NCBI GenBank assembly: GCA_016745315.1
Contig: CP066886.1
Span: 3,224,501 to 3,288,500, forward strand
Reading direction: 5' to 3'
DNA: 64,000 nucleotides
DNA from: Arthrospira sp. PCC 9108
Lineage (GTDB): Bacteria; Cyanobacteriota; Cyanobacteriia; Cyanobacteriales; Microcoleaceae
Below are positions 9,298 through 18,491 of this stretch, one piece after another (position 1 is the stretch's first letter; each line of letters opens with the position of its first letter). A model generated the notes under the pieces. It searched no databases. It was not told the DNA's origin and was given only the letters and a program-made list of their open reading frames with translations. A program made the position numbers and the translations under genes.

Positions 9298-10512
9298 ATG
9301 GATTTATCTTTTAGGCAGTTAACCGTGTATCTGGCCCTACTTTCGATCGGGGGCGGTACTGGTTTAATCGGTGGTCGCTATTTATATGCTAATCATCTGG
9401 TGACTAATTCTCCCGCCGTCCCCGTGGTTCGAGAAGTGTCCCCGGAAACGCCACCCTACTACCGTCAGAGTCCTATTGCTGCACGCAATAACTCCAATTT
9501 TATCGCTGAAGCTGTCCAAAAGGTGGGACATTCGGTGATTCGTATTGATGCTGTGCGGACTGCTTCTAAAAATTTACCAGATGCTTTGAATCATCCCCTG
9601 TTTAAGCGGTTTTTTGGCGATCGCATTCCCCAGGAGCATGAACGGTTACAGCGGGGAACAGGTTCGGGATTTATTATCAGTTCTGATGGTCGTCTGATTA
9701 CTAACGCTCATGTGGTCGATGGGGCTAATATAGTCCGTGTCACTCTTAACGATGGTCGCGTGTTTCAAGGTCAGGTGAGGGGGGTTGATGACTTAACTGA
9801 TATTGCTGTGGTCAAAATTGAAGCCCAGGATTTACCTACAGCTCCTATTGGTGTTTCTGAGGGGTTGATTCCCGGTCAGTGGGCGATCGCTATTGGTAAT
9901 CCCCTCGGTTTGGATAATACCGTAACCGTGGGAATTATTAGTGCCATTGGGCGATCGAGTTCTCAGGTCGGTATCCCTAATAAACGGGTGCGCTTTATTC
10001 AAACTGATGCTGCTATTAACCCTGGTAACTCAGGAGGTCCCCTGTTAAATGATCGGGGTCAAGTTATTGGCATTAATACCGCTATTCGTTCTAATGCTCA
10101 AGGTTTGGGCTTTGCTATCCCTATTGAAACCGCCCTGCGAATTGCTAATCAATTATTTGACCACGGGAGAGCAGACCATTCCTTCCTAGGGGTGAAAATG
10201 GTTGCCCTTAACCCCACCATTAAGGAGGAGATCGATCAGCAACTCAATCTTAAACTGACTAAGGATAGGGGAGTGTTAGTGGTTCGGGTGGTCGAAGGCT
10301 CTCCCGCTGCTAATGCTGGTATTCAACGGGGAGATATCATTAATCGAGTCGCCGGCAGCCCGGTTATCACTCCCACCCAAGTCCAAGAGCAAATCCAATT
10401 TACCCTGGTGGGACAAGAGTTGGAAATTGAGATTGACCGTCTGGGAAAAACCGAAACCATTAAAGTGCAGATGGCTGCGGCTCCAGACTCCGCTTTGTCA
10501 GGGGTTGACTGA
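9298..10512 (+). CDS. HtrA/Deg-type trypsin-like serine protease with PDZ domain
   Basis: A 404-residue protein with an N-terminal membrane or signal segment (about 8-28), a trypsin-like domain and one C-terminal PDZ domain (about 295-390). The catalytic triad is visible: His138 (LITNAHVVDG), Asp168 (DLTDIAVVK) and Ser245 (NPGNSGGPLL). Cyanobacteria usually encode three paralogues (HhoA, HhoB, HtrA) for quality control of misfolded periplasmic or thylakoid-lumen proteins. Which one this is cannot be decided from the sequence alone, so no symbol is assigned. The start ATG and length suit the family. Confidence 0.93.
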   Translation: MDLSFRQLTVYLALLSIGGGTGLIGGRYLYANHLVTNSPAVPVVREVSPETPPYYRQSPIAARNNSNFIAEAVQKVGHSVIRIDAVRTASKNLPDALNHPLFKRFFGDRIPQEHERLQRGTGSGFIISSDGRLITNAHVVDGANIVRVTLNDGRVFQGQVRGVDDLTDIAVVKIEAQDLPTAPIGVSEGLIPGQWAIAIGNPLGLDNTVTVGIISAIGRSSSQVGIPNKRVRFIQTDAAINPGNSGGPLLNDRGQVIGINTAIRSNAQGLGFAIPIETALRIANQLFDHGRADHSFLGVKMVALNPTIKEEIDQQLNLKLTKDRGVLVVRVVEGSPAANAGIQRGDIINRVAGSPVITPTQVQEQIQFTLVGQELEIEIDRLGKTETIKVQMAAAPDSALSGVD

Positions 10513-10555
10513 CTTTGAGGTAAATTACTATTACCCCTTAATCCGGTTAATCCGG

Positions 10556-10909
10556 TTAATCCCGTTCTGGTTTAGTTGATTGGGAACGGGAAGACGGGGT
10601 GCTGGAAATATTTTCCTCTAGGTGCATACGCTGCTCCATCTGACGGAGAAAATACCCGGTCATCATGGCTGAAGCTAGTAAGCCAGCCAGGTTGTCTCTA
10701 TTGGTTGTGATTTGTACGTCGAAGTCATCTGAGGGTAAAACGCCTACCAGACCTTGGACATTGCGGGAAATTATTTCTTTGATCTCTGGACTGGCTGATT
10801 GAGCAACGTGGGCTAAAACATCGGGATGTTGATGTTGTAGATAGTGCAACAGGGGGTTCTCAGAGATTTCTTGGTCATTAGACGAATGAAAGTCGGAGTT
10901 AAAAACCAT
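10556..10909 (-). CDS. DUF760 domain-containing protein
   Basis: A 117-residue soluble acidic protein. The core NPLLHYLQHQHPDVLAHVAQ followed by SPEIKEIISRNVQGLVG and LAGLLASAMMTGYFLRQMEQ is the DUF760 pattern found in cyanobacteria and chloroplasts. Function is unknown. The C-terminus is a short serine-rich tail. The gene is convergent with the HtrA-like gene and lies 59 nt downstream of scpB on the same strand, so co-expression with scpB is possible. Confidence 0.85.
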   Translation of the reverse strand: MVFNSDFHSSNDQEISENPLLHYLQHQHPDVLAHVAQSASPEIKEIISRNVQGLVGVLPSDDFDVQITTNRDNLAGLLASAMMTGYFLRQMEQRMHLEENISSTPSSRSQSTKPERD

Positions 10910-10968
10910 GAGGTGACTTGTTAGTGTCTGCTCTACTTTAGTTCTACTTTAATTCCAGTTTAGTCGAT

Positions 10969-11493
10969 TTAACTAGATGCTGTGCTATCTTCTGGCAAAT
11001 TTGTCTTTAAATTTAGCGACAGTTGCTGGGGAAGTTGGTCTAGTTGAAAGTATTGATGGAATTTTTTGCTGACCTGTAACCAATAGGAACGGGCTTGGGG
11101 TTGTCGTCGTTTGGTGACGAATTCTAATTCTACCAGTTCCTGAACGTGCTGATAAGCACCACTACCTCGTAATTCTACCAGATCGGTTTGGGTAATGCCA
11201 CCATTAAGGGCGATCGCTGCCAAAGTCCGTAAAGCCCCCACACCTAATTCTGGTGGTACTAGGGTGTGCATTAGTTCCCCGTAGGCTTGGCGCAGTTGCA
11301 GGCTGTAACCTTTCTTGGTTTCCACAATTTCTAAGGCCGTATCCCGGTGGGCATAATCTGACATTAGTTGAATTATGGCTTCTTCTGCTTGGGGGCGATC
11401 GCATTGAGCTAATTGTACAATCTCGGACAAGGACAAGGCTTGACCTTTCAGGTACAAAATTGCTTCAATCTTAGCTAGGAGACTAATGGCCAT
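10969..11493 (-). CDS. scpB: Segregation and condensation protein B
   Basis: A 174-residue protein with the ScpB layout: a first winged helix (LLAKIEAILYLKGQALSLSEIV) and a second (PELGVGALRTLAAIALNGGITQTDLVELRGS, then VQELVELEFV). ScpB forms the kleisin complex with ScpA and SMC that compacts and segregates the chromosome. It is short but within the cyanobacterial range. No scpA lies nearby, which is usual in cyanobacteria. Confidence 0.9.
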   Translation of the reverse strand: MAISLLAKIEAILYLKGQALSLSEIVQLAQCDRPQAEEAIIQLMSDYAHRDTALEIVETKKGYSLQLRQAYGELMHTLVPPELGVGALRTLAAIALNGGITQTDLVELRGSGAYQHVQELVELEFVTKRRQPQARSYWLQVSKKFHQYFQLDQLPQQLSLNLKTNLPEDSTASS

Positions 11494-11797
11494 AAAACTG
11501 TCGGTAATTTATAACATTTCCCATTGATAGGGGAACTATGCCACAATTATAACCACATTATAGCATCAATTATCCCCCTTGGGCAATTTCGGTTAACAAA
11601 TAACCATTATTTACTGGCTCTAGGAAGGTTAAATTAGTTGAATATTGGGCGGCTATGATACCATATAATATTACCCACCTCTCCTGGGGCTCTAACTGCT
11701 GCCTGGCTGGGTCTCAGGTTGGAGTTGATCCGCCAACCATATACAATCCGAATAGCTGAAATATACTATATTTGGAGGCGATAACTTACGGATTTTT
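11494..11797. other. Divergent intergenic region between scpB and the serpin gene
   Basis: About 300 AT-rich bases separate the divergent starts of scpB and the serpin gene and should hold both promoters. A GGAGGCGATAA sequence lies about 15-25 nt before the serpin ATG. I see no RNA gene or conserved repeat in it. Confidence 0.4.
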
Positions 11798-13081
11798 ATG
11801 AAAAAATTATGGGCTAATTATTGCCAATACATGGGATTATTAATCGCCACGGCTGTTATGGTAGCAGTCAGTGGTTGGGCTATTGATCAAATCCCAGATT
11901 CCCATTTAATATCGGATTTACCCGCACCTCAAACTACCGAAAATATGGCTATGAATGACCAAGTAGTGGCGGCTTACACGGGTTTTGCGTTTCGGCTGTT
12001 TTCTCGTGTTTATCAGCATCAAAATCAGGAAAATATTTTTATTTCTCCGGCGAGTATTACTAATGCTCTGGCTATGACCTATAATGGGGCGGCGGGAACT
12101 ACTAAAGAGGCGATCGCTCAAACGTTGCAAGTTCAGGATATCAGTTTAGCAGAACTAAATCAGGCTAATTTGGCTCTCAATCAGTCAATTTCAGCCCTTG
12201 ATGAAGATGTGCAAATTAATATTGCTAATTCTCTTTGGTTGCATCAGTCGGCTTTTTTCTTACCCGATTTTCTCGACCGGATCAATCAGTTTTATCAGGC
12301 TAAACTCACAGCAGTTGATTTTAGTAGTCCTGATACCCCATCCCAAATTAATGATTGGGTTAAACAGGAAACTAATGGCAAAATTACTCAGATTGTCGAA
12401 ACTATCCCTAATCAAACTATTCTGTATCTAATTAATGCCATATATTTTAAGGGTATGTGGTCGGAACCATTTGACAAAGAACTCACCCAAGAACAGCCTT
12501 TTACCCTGATTGATGGTAGCACAAAACTCCATCCCCTCATGTTTCAATTTGGCAATTATCTGTATCTGGAAAACTCCGATTTTCAAGGCATTAGCCTTCC
12601 CTACGCTGATGATGCTAGATTTAGTTTATATGTATTTCTTCCCCGCGAAAATGTCAGCCTCGATCGCTTTTATACCCAGTTGAATGCTACCCAGTGGGAA
12701 GAATGGATTAAGCAAATGCGATCGCGACCAGGTTCTATCCAACTACCCCGTTTTCAACTTGAGTATGAAGTCGGTTTAAACGATAGTTTGAAATCCATGG
12801 GGATGGATATAGCTTTTGACCCTAATCAAGCTGATTTTTCTAATCTGACTCCAGATAATAATGTACGCATCTCTGAGGTTAAACATAAGACTTTTGTAGA
12901 GGTTAACGAGGAGGGAACCGAAGCGGCGGCGGTAACTTCAGTTACCGTATTTACCGAAAGTACCCCCTCCATACCTGAACCATTTTCAATGGTGGTAAAT
13001 CGTCCATTTTTTCTGGCTATTCGCGATAATCAAACCCGCACCATTTTATTTATGGGTTCTATTGTAGACCCAGGGTTATAG
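11798..13081 (+). CDS. Serpin family serine protease inhibitor
   Basis: A 427-residue protein with an N-terminal signal or membrane segment (about 10-30) followed by a full serpin fold. Signatures include NIFISPASITNALAMTYNGA (helix B), FKGMWSEPFD, FKVEV-type strands, a hinge VNEEGTEAAAVTS typical of inhibitory serpins (small residues P15-P9) and the C-terminal NRPFFLAIRDNQTRTILFMG. Aligning by eye with antitrypsin puts the scissile bond near FTES, but the loop is several residues longer, so the P1 residue is uncertain. Inhibitory serpins trap proteases by loop insertion; the signal segment suggests a periplasmic or exported target. The stop codon overlaps the first unit of the downstream tandem repeat. 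Confidence 0.93.
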   Translation: MKKLWANYCQYMGLLIATAVMVAVSGWAIDQIPDSHLISDLPAPQTTENMAMNDQVVAAYTGFAFRLFSRVYQHQNQENIFISPASITNALAMTYNGAAGTTKEAIAQTLQVQDISLAELNQANLALNQSISALDEDVQINIANSLWLHQSAFFLPDFLDRINQFYQAKLTAVDFSSPDTPSQINDWVKQETNGKITQIVETIPNQTILYLINAIYFKGMWSEPFDKELTQEQPFTLIDGSTKLHPLMFQFGNYLYLENSDFQGISLPYADDARFSLYVFLPRENVSLDRFYTQLNATQWEEWIKQMRSRPGSIQLPRFQLEYEVGLNDSLKSMGMDIAFDPNQADFSNLTPDNNVRISEVKHKTFVEVNEEGTEAAAVTSVTVFTESTPSIPEPFSMVVNRPFFLAIRDNQTRTILFMGSIVDPGL

Positions 13082-14345
13082 GTGCGTCAGTTTTTAACCA
13101 TCCGGTGATAATTGGGATTTAGGGGTTATATGGTAGACCCAGGTTATCGGTGCGTCAGTTTTTAAGAATCGGGTAATGATTAGGATTGAACTATTCTGAC
13201 GCACCCTACTAAATGTCATTGATGGTAGTTATCGGTGCGTCAGTTTTTAAACCCAGGTTATCGGTGCGTCAGTTTTTAAGAATCGGGTAATGATTAGGAT
13301 TGACCTATTCTGACGCACCCTACTAAATGTCATTGATGGTAGTTATCGGTGCGTCAGTTTTTAAGAATTGGGTAATGATTAGGATTGAACTATTCTGACG
13401 CACCCTACTAAATGTCATTGATGGTAGTTATCGGTGCGTCAGTTTTTAAGAATTGGGTAATGATTAGGATTGACCTATTCTGACGCACCCTACTAAATGT
13501 CATTGATGGTAGTTATCGGTGCGTCAGTTTTTAAGAATTGGGTAATGATTAGGATTGAACTATTCTGACGCACCCTACTAAATGTCATTGATGGTAGTTA
13601 TCGGTGCGTCAGTTTTTAAGAATTGGGTAATGATTAGGATTGACCTATTCTGACGCACCCTACTAAATGTCATTGATGGTAGTTATCGGTGCGTCAGTTT
13701 TTAAGAATTGGGTAATGATTAGGATTGACCTATTCTGACGCACCCTACTAAATGTCATTGATGGTAGTTATCGGTGCGTCAGTTTTTAAGAATTGGGTAA
13801 TGATTAGGATTGACCTATTCTGACGCACCCTACTAAATGTCATTGATGGTAGTTATCGGTGCGTCAGTTTTTAAGAATTGGGTAATGATTAGGATTGACC
13901 TATTCTGACGCACCCTACTAAATGTCATTGATGGTAGTTATCGGTGCGTCAGTTTTTAAGAATTGGGTAATGATTAGGATTGACCTATTCTGACGCACCC
14001 TACTAAATGTCATTGATGGTAGTTATCGGTGCGTCAGTTTTTAAGAATTGGGTAATGATTAGGATTGACCTATTCTGACGCACCCTACTAAATGTCATTG
14101 ATGGTAGTTATCGGTGCGTCAGTTTTTAAGAATTGGGTAATGATTAGGATTGACCTATTCTGACGCACCCTACTAAATGTCATTGATGGTAGTTATCGGT
14201 GCGTCAGTTTTTAAGAATTGGGTAATGATTAGGATTGACCTATTCTGACGCACCCTACTAAATGTCATTGATGGTAGTTATCGGTGCGTCAGTTTTTAAG
14301 AATCGGGTGATGATGGGGATTGACCTATTCTGACACACCCGAAAA
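13081..14345. repeat. 85-bp minisatellite of hairpin-forming units
   Basis: Tandem array with an exact 85-bp period. Thirteen full units start at 13149 and at 13263 to 14198, with partial units at 13081 (68 bp), 13234 (29 bp) and 14283. Each unit holds a perfect 10-bp inverted repeat, GGTGCGTCAG and CTGACGCACC, separated by 37 nt, then a 28-nt linker. Early units alternate between GATTGAAC and GATTGACC, later ones are all GATTGACC. The 5' end repeats the serpin gene's last codons (GTAGACCCAGG). There is no spacer diversity, so it is not a CRISPR array. Confidence 0.95.
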
Positions 14346-14356
14346 AGCTGCTTTTT

Positions 14357-15274
14357 TTAGGAATTACCAAAATTCCGGGAACCAGTGTAACCACTTAATT
14401 GTGCTAAACGTTCTAAAGAGATTAACCCCGGATGTAATTCACCGTTAATTTCCCAAGCTGGATATCCGGGAATACCCTTAGCTTGACACACATCCGGTTG
14501 CGGATTTTCTCCACCGGGGTCGCATTCAATATAGGTAAGATAATTGATGGCTTGTTGACCAAATAACTGTTTTTGTTGTTCACAGAAATTACACCAGTAA
14601 GCACCATACATCACAGCACCTACATTAGTTAAATGTTGAGCCAGGGAGATATTATCTGGATTAGAAGCTGAGGTGATATTATAAGAATTTTGACTCCCAT
14701 CACTGAGGGATGGATTCTTAATGGGAGCATAAATAGCTAGAGTGCTAATTATAGTCACCATAGCCACAATGACACCTAAAAAAACCAGTTGACCGATATC
14801 ATCCCAATTACGGCCAATGATAGTTAATACCAATAGACTGAAAGAGGCGATCGCCGAACCTATACAAAACCAGCAAATCGATTGGATTTCAAAAGCCATG
14901 ATATACATCAGATAGCTACTGAAAATCGCCATAGAACAGGCTCCTACAAACATCAGTAACCAGGTGTAATTTTCGACTTTAGTCCGCAAAGTTTTCTGAG
15001 TTTCTGAACTAATAAATAGTGGCACAACCGCCATAGCAATCATATAGACATAAGCCAGAAAGCCAAACAAAGCCAGAGGTAAGCCAAAAACTTCCGCATA
15101 GGGACTATCTAGGACACTCTCACAGCCTTCTGTAGGACAGCTAGTGGGTCCTTCCTGTAGTGCTTGTATGGTTAGATACGAAGTAATAGCAGCCCCAAAA
15201 GCACCAATTCCAGCAATAATCAAACGTGACTTTTGTTGAATCCACGGAGTTGAACGCTGACGCATCTGAATCAT
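14357..15274 (-). CDS. Vitamin K epoxide reductase family protein fused to a thioredoxin-like domain
   Basis: A 305-residue protein with four to five membrane spans carrying the VKOR fold: loop cysteines Cys46 and Cys51 (SCPTEGC) and the membrane active-site pair Cys134-Trp-Phe-Cys137. A C-terminal thioredoxin-like domain follows with Cys228-Asn-Phe-Cys231 (GAYWCNFCEQQKQLFG). This is the architecture of cyanobacterial and plastid (LTO1-type) disulfide-forming enzymes, which oxidise lumenal or periplasmic proteins and pass electrons to quinone. All four expected cysteine pairs are intact. The start used is the first ATG; an internal ATG at codon 4 is also possible. Confidence 0.93.
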   Translation of the reverse strand: MIQMRQRSTPWIQQKSRLIIAGIGAFGAAITSYLTIQALQEGPTSCPTEGCESVLDSPYAEVFGLPLALFGFLAYVYMIAMAVVPLFISSETQKTLRTKVENYTWLLMFVGACSMAIFSSYLMYIMAFEIQSICWFCIGSAIASFSLLVLTIIGRNWDDIGQLVFLGVIVAMVTIISTLAIYAPIKNPSLSDGSQNSYNITSASNPDNISLAQHLTNVGAVMYGAYWCNFCEQQKQLFGQQAINYLTYIECDPGGENPQPDVCQAKGIPGYPAWEINGELHPGLISLERLAQLSGYTGSRNFGNS

Positions 15275-15539
15275 CTGTAATTTCTCCTAATTAGAGGTTC
15301 CAGGGAATGATGGCGGTATGGTAAACCACAAGAGATATAATTGTAACAATTTAGATTGTAATCTGGTATGGCGACTCCTATAACTATAACAGTGGGGGTT
15401 GAGCCACGGGGTCTCATCTCTAACAGAAACCCCCTCCCGGTTGTCTGTGGCTGGCTGGTAAATTACTCCCCAAGGATTTATGAATGATGGCAGTTTATTA
15501 TATATTGGTGTATAATGAAAGTTTGATTTCCTGAATTAT

Positions 15540-16556
15540 ATGCCGGCTATGTCTGCCCTATCTCCTGAATTAAAAGAACGGCTATCTTCACCCCTAAAGA
15601 TTGGCAAATTTGAGGTAAACAGTAGGGTGTTACAATCGCCTCTGTCAGGGGTGACTGATTTGGTATTTCGGCGCTTGGTGAGGCGCTATGCTCCCAATTC
15701 GATGATGTATACAGAGATGGTACACGCTTCCCAAATTATTCATGTGCGGAAGTTACCAATTCTGATGGAAATTGACCCGGGAGAACGTCCGATTAGTATT
15801 CAATTATTTGATTGTCGCCCGGATTTTTTGGTGGAGGCGGCGCGAAAAGCTGTGGAAGAAGGGGCGGATACTATTGATGTGAATATGGGTTGTCCGGTGA
15901 ATAAAATTACTAAAAATGGCGGCGGTTCTTCGCTGTTACGACAACCGGAAATCGCTGAGAAAATAGTGCGATCGCTTAACGAGGCTGTATCAGTTCCCAT
16001 CACTGTCAAAACTCGCTTGGGTTGGGATGATGACGAAATCAATATCTTAGATTTTAGCAAACGCATGGAGGATGCGGGGGCGCAAATGTTGACTATTCAC
16101 GGACGCACTCGCGCTCAGGGCTATACAGGGAAAGCTAACTGGGAATGGATCGCTAGGGTGAAGCAGAGTTTATCAATTCCAGTAATTGCTAATGGGGATA
16201 TTGTCTCGGTGTCCTCGGCGGTTCAGTGTTTACAGGAAACTGGCGCTGATGGGGTTATGTGTTCTCGGGGAACTCTGGGTTATCCGTTTTTGGTGGGGGA
16301 AATTGATTATTTCCTGAAAACTGGCCAGATGAAGACAGCGCCCACAGTGGTTGAACGTTTAGAATGTGCGAAGGAACATTTACAAGCACTTTGGGTGTAC
16401 AAAGGTCAGCGTGGTATTTATCAGTCTCGTAAACACATGACTTGGTATGCTAAAGGTTTCCCAGGAGCAAATGAACTGCGGGAACAACTGGCTAAAGTTG
16501 AGACGGTTGAGCAGGGATGTGATTTGCTTGATGGGGCGATCGCCATATTCAAATAA
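15540..16556 (+). CDS. tRNA-dihydrouridine synthase (DusB/NifR3-like)
   Basis: A 338-residue TIM-barrel flavoprotein. The motifs SPLSGVTDLVFRRL near the N-terminus, the catalytic-cysteine segment VNMGCPVNKI, KTRLGWDD, TIHGRTRAQGY (substrate and FMN contacts) and ANGDI all match the Dus family. Dus enzymes reduce specific uridines in tRNA using NADPH and FMN. The NifR3/DusB subgroup is the best fit for a single cyanobacterial Dus, but subgroup assignment by eye is tentative. argF starts 12 nt after its stop, so the two are probably co-transcribed. Confidence 0.93.
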   Translation: MPAMSALSPELKERLSSPLKIGKFEVNSRVLQSPLSGVTDLVFRRLVRRYAPNSMMYTEMVHASQIIHVRKLPILMEIDPGERPISIQLFDCRPDFLVEAARKAVEEGADTIDVNMGCPVNKITKNGGGSSLLRQPEIAEKIVRSLNEAVSVPITVKTRLGWDDDEINILDFSKRMEDAGAQMLTIHGRTRAQGYTGKANWEWIARVKQSLSIPVIANGDIVSVSSAVQCLQETGADGVMCSRGTLGYPFLVGEIDYFLKTGQMKTAPTVVERLECAKEHLQALWVYKGQRGIYQSRKHMTWYAKGFPGANELREQLAKVETVEQGCDLLDGAIAIFK

Positions 16557-16568
16557 TTAGGAGCAATT

Positions 16569-17492
16569 ATGGAATCATTAAAAGGACGAGATTTGCTGAG
16601 TTTGGCTGATTTGACTGTGGCTGAATTGCACTCGGTGTTATCTTTGGGAATTCAGTTAAAGTCGGGAATGCGGAAACTACAACGACGGAAGGTTTTGGGG
16701 TTGATGTTTTCTAAGGCTTCGACTCGTACCCGTGTCAGTTTCTCGGTGGCTATGTATCAATTGGGGGGACATATAATTGATTTAAATCCTAGCGTTACTC
16801 AGGTGAGTCGGGGGGAACCTTTGGTTGATACGGCGCGGGTATTGGGTAGATATTTAGATGCGATCGCTATTCGGACTTTTGCACAAAAGGATTTGGAAAC
16901 TTTTGCTAGTTATGCGGAAATTCCGGTAATTAATGCTCTCACAGATCGGGAGCATCCTTGTCAAGTTTTGGCGGATTTGATGACGGTTCAGGAATGTTTT
17001 AATCGCATGGCTGGACTGACTTTAACTTATTTTGGGGATGGGGCTAATAATATGGCTCATTCCCTGCTCTTGGGTTGTGCTATGGTGGGGATGAATATTA
17101 GAATTGCTACCCCCTCTCAGTATCCCCCAAATCCCGAAATTGTCGAACAGGCTAAGGCGATCGCTGCTGGTAAAACTGAGGTGATTATTACTGATGATCC
17201 GGCTGAAGCTGCCAAGGGATCTCATGTCTTATATACTGATGTTTGGGCGAGTATGGGTCAGGAGAGTGAGGCGGATGATCGTATTCCTTTATTTATGCCT
17301 TTTCAGGTCAATGAAAGTCTATTAGCTAAGGCTGATGATGATGCGATCGTTCTCCATTGTTTACCTGCTCATCGAGATGAGGAAATTACTGATGGGGTAA
17401 TTGAAGGAGTGCGATCGCGGGTTTGGGACCAGGCGGAAAACCGAATGCACGCCCAAAAAGCATTATTAGCTAGTTTACTTTCTGATGATTAA
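16569..17492 (+). CDS. argF: Ornithine carbamoyltransferase
   Basis: A 307-residue protein with the full ornithine transcarbamylase signature set: carbamoyl-phosphate motif SKASTRTR, REHPCQVLADL, and the ornithine-site HCLPAHRDEE near the C-terminus. It converts ornithine and carbamoyl phosphate to citrulline in arginine synthesis, in the cytoplasm. It starts 12 nt after the dus gene, preceded by a TTAGGAGC ribosome site. No other arg gene is adjacent. Confidence 0.95.
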   Translation: MESLKGRDLLSLADLTVAELHSVLSLGIQLKSGMRKLQRRKVLGLMFSKASTRTRVSFSVAMYQLGGHIIDLNPSVTQVSRGEPLVDTARVLGRYLDAIAIRTFAQKDLETFASYAEIPVINALTDREHPCQVLADLMTVQECFNRMAGLTLTYFGDGANNMAHSLLLGCAMVGMNIRIATPSQYPPNPEIVEQAKAIAAGKTEVIITDDPAEAAKGSHVLYTDVWASMGQESEADDRIPLFMPFQVNESLLAKADDDAIVLHCLPAHRDEEITDGVIEGVRSRVWDQAENRMHAQKALLASLLSDD

Positions 17493-17510
17493 TTAACCCA
17501 TACCTTCACA

Positions 17511-17556
17511 TTAACCCGGTTTTTGGATGCACCCAATACCTGATTAACCGGGTTAA
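17511..17556. terminator. Inverted repeat downstream of argF
   Basis: TTAACCCGGT pairs with ACCGGGTTAA about 25 nt later, starting about 20 nt after the argF stop. It may end the dus-argF transcript, though no clear T-run follows and the loop is long. Confidence 0.35.
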
Positions 17557-17702
17557 TTATCTCAATAATTATGGGTAATTTTAGTGATGCTTAATGCAGC
17601 GCCATCAAGCTGATTTATCCCTGAACAAAATCAAAATATCTGAGAGTTTATCTGGTCTGATTACTCATGATTCACTGAGTATAATCAACTGGTGATTAAA
17701 TC

Positions 17703-17876
17703 CTAATCATCATCTGGGTCGCCCCAGTTTTCCGGGAATTTACCTTTAGTGGTAACCCTTTTGAGAATTTTTTTATCAACATAAAATCGCTTGGGAGGCG
17801 GTGGTTTTTTGGCTGGAGCGGGTTCGGTTCGCCATATTAATCCTAGTAGGATAACACCAATCAGAACAGCTTCCAT
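17703..17876 (-). CDS. Small single-span membrane protein
   Basis: With the ATG at 17876 the product has 57 residues: a hydrophobic N-terminal span (EAVLIGVILLGLIW), a proline/lysine linker (PAPAKKPPPPKRF) and an acidic end (GDPDDD). A GAGGAA ribosome site 9 nt before this ATG favours it over an upstream start at 17924. No family was recognised, but the composition looks like a genuine small thylakoid or plasma-membrane protein. Confidence 0.5.
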   Translation of the reverse strand: MEAVLIGVILLGLIWRTEPAPAKKPPPPKRFYVDKKILKRVTTKGKFPENWGDPDDD

Positions 17877-17924
17877 ATCTTGAAATTCCTCACAAAATGA
17901 CGATGGAGAGTACCTGCTACCCAC

Positions 17925-18491
17925 AGGCTATGCGATCACTGGTAACCAAAGCCCCTGTAGGGTGACGCACCCCTCAGACTGCTATGGTTTTTCTGGATTT
18001 AACACCAGTCTAATCATCGATTTAGGCAATGTCAATAAAAAGTCCCACTTTTTAGGAAAAAGTTACCCAATTCCCTACCTGGTGCTGATTTAGCTATTGC
18101 TGCTACGGTTTAACCTGGTTGTGTGCTATGGTTAACATGAGTTTAAATTATATTAACAACTGTATAATCATGGCTGTAACAATTAATTGAAGGTCAGCGA
18201 TAGTAGCAATTATATCTGAGGTGATCATCATTCTCAAGGTAGATGTTTTTCGGGCCCTTATGGTGCTACACTCTATAGTGTGTAAATTAGATTATGAGGA
18301 TAACTTAACACCACTGACAAAAATATTAAGTACATATACCATTTAGCTCAGGTGTAAATTAGATTGATATGGATCTCTATAGATATCTCCAACCATCTAT
18401 AATTGATTTTTATATCAATAAAATTGATGATATGATCGCCTCAGATATGTTTTATAAATACAAATAATCCCAGAAATTGAGGGTGGTATAT
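17925..18491. other. Long AT-rich intergenic region
   Basis: About 570 bp between divergently transcribed genes. It holds one GGGTGACGCACCC-type short palindrome near 17960, related to the hairpin repeats seen elsewhere, and many AT-rich stretches. I see no convincing open frame or RNA gene. The promoter of the pentapeptide-repeat gene should be here. Confidence 0.4.

Noticed and set aside
10530..10570. Repeated TTAATCCGG units as an operator
   Set aside because: Three short direct repeats between convergent genes; more likely simple-sequence expansion or part of a weak terminator than a regulatory site.
13081..14345. CRISPR-like periodic repeats
   Set aside because: The whole 85-bp unit repeats including the linker; there are no variable spacers and no cas genes.
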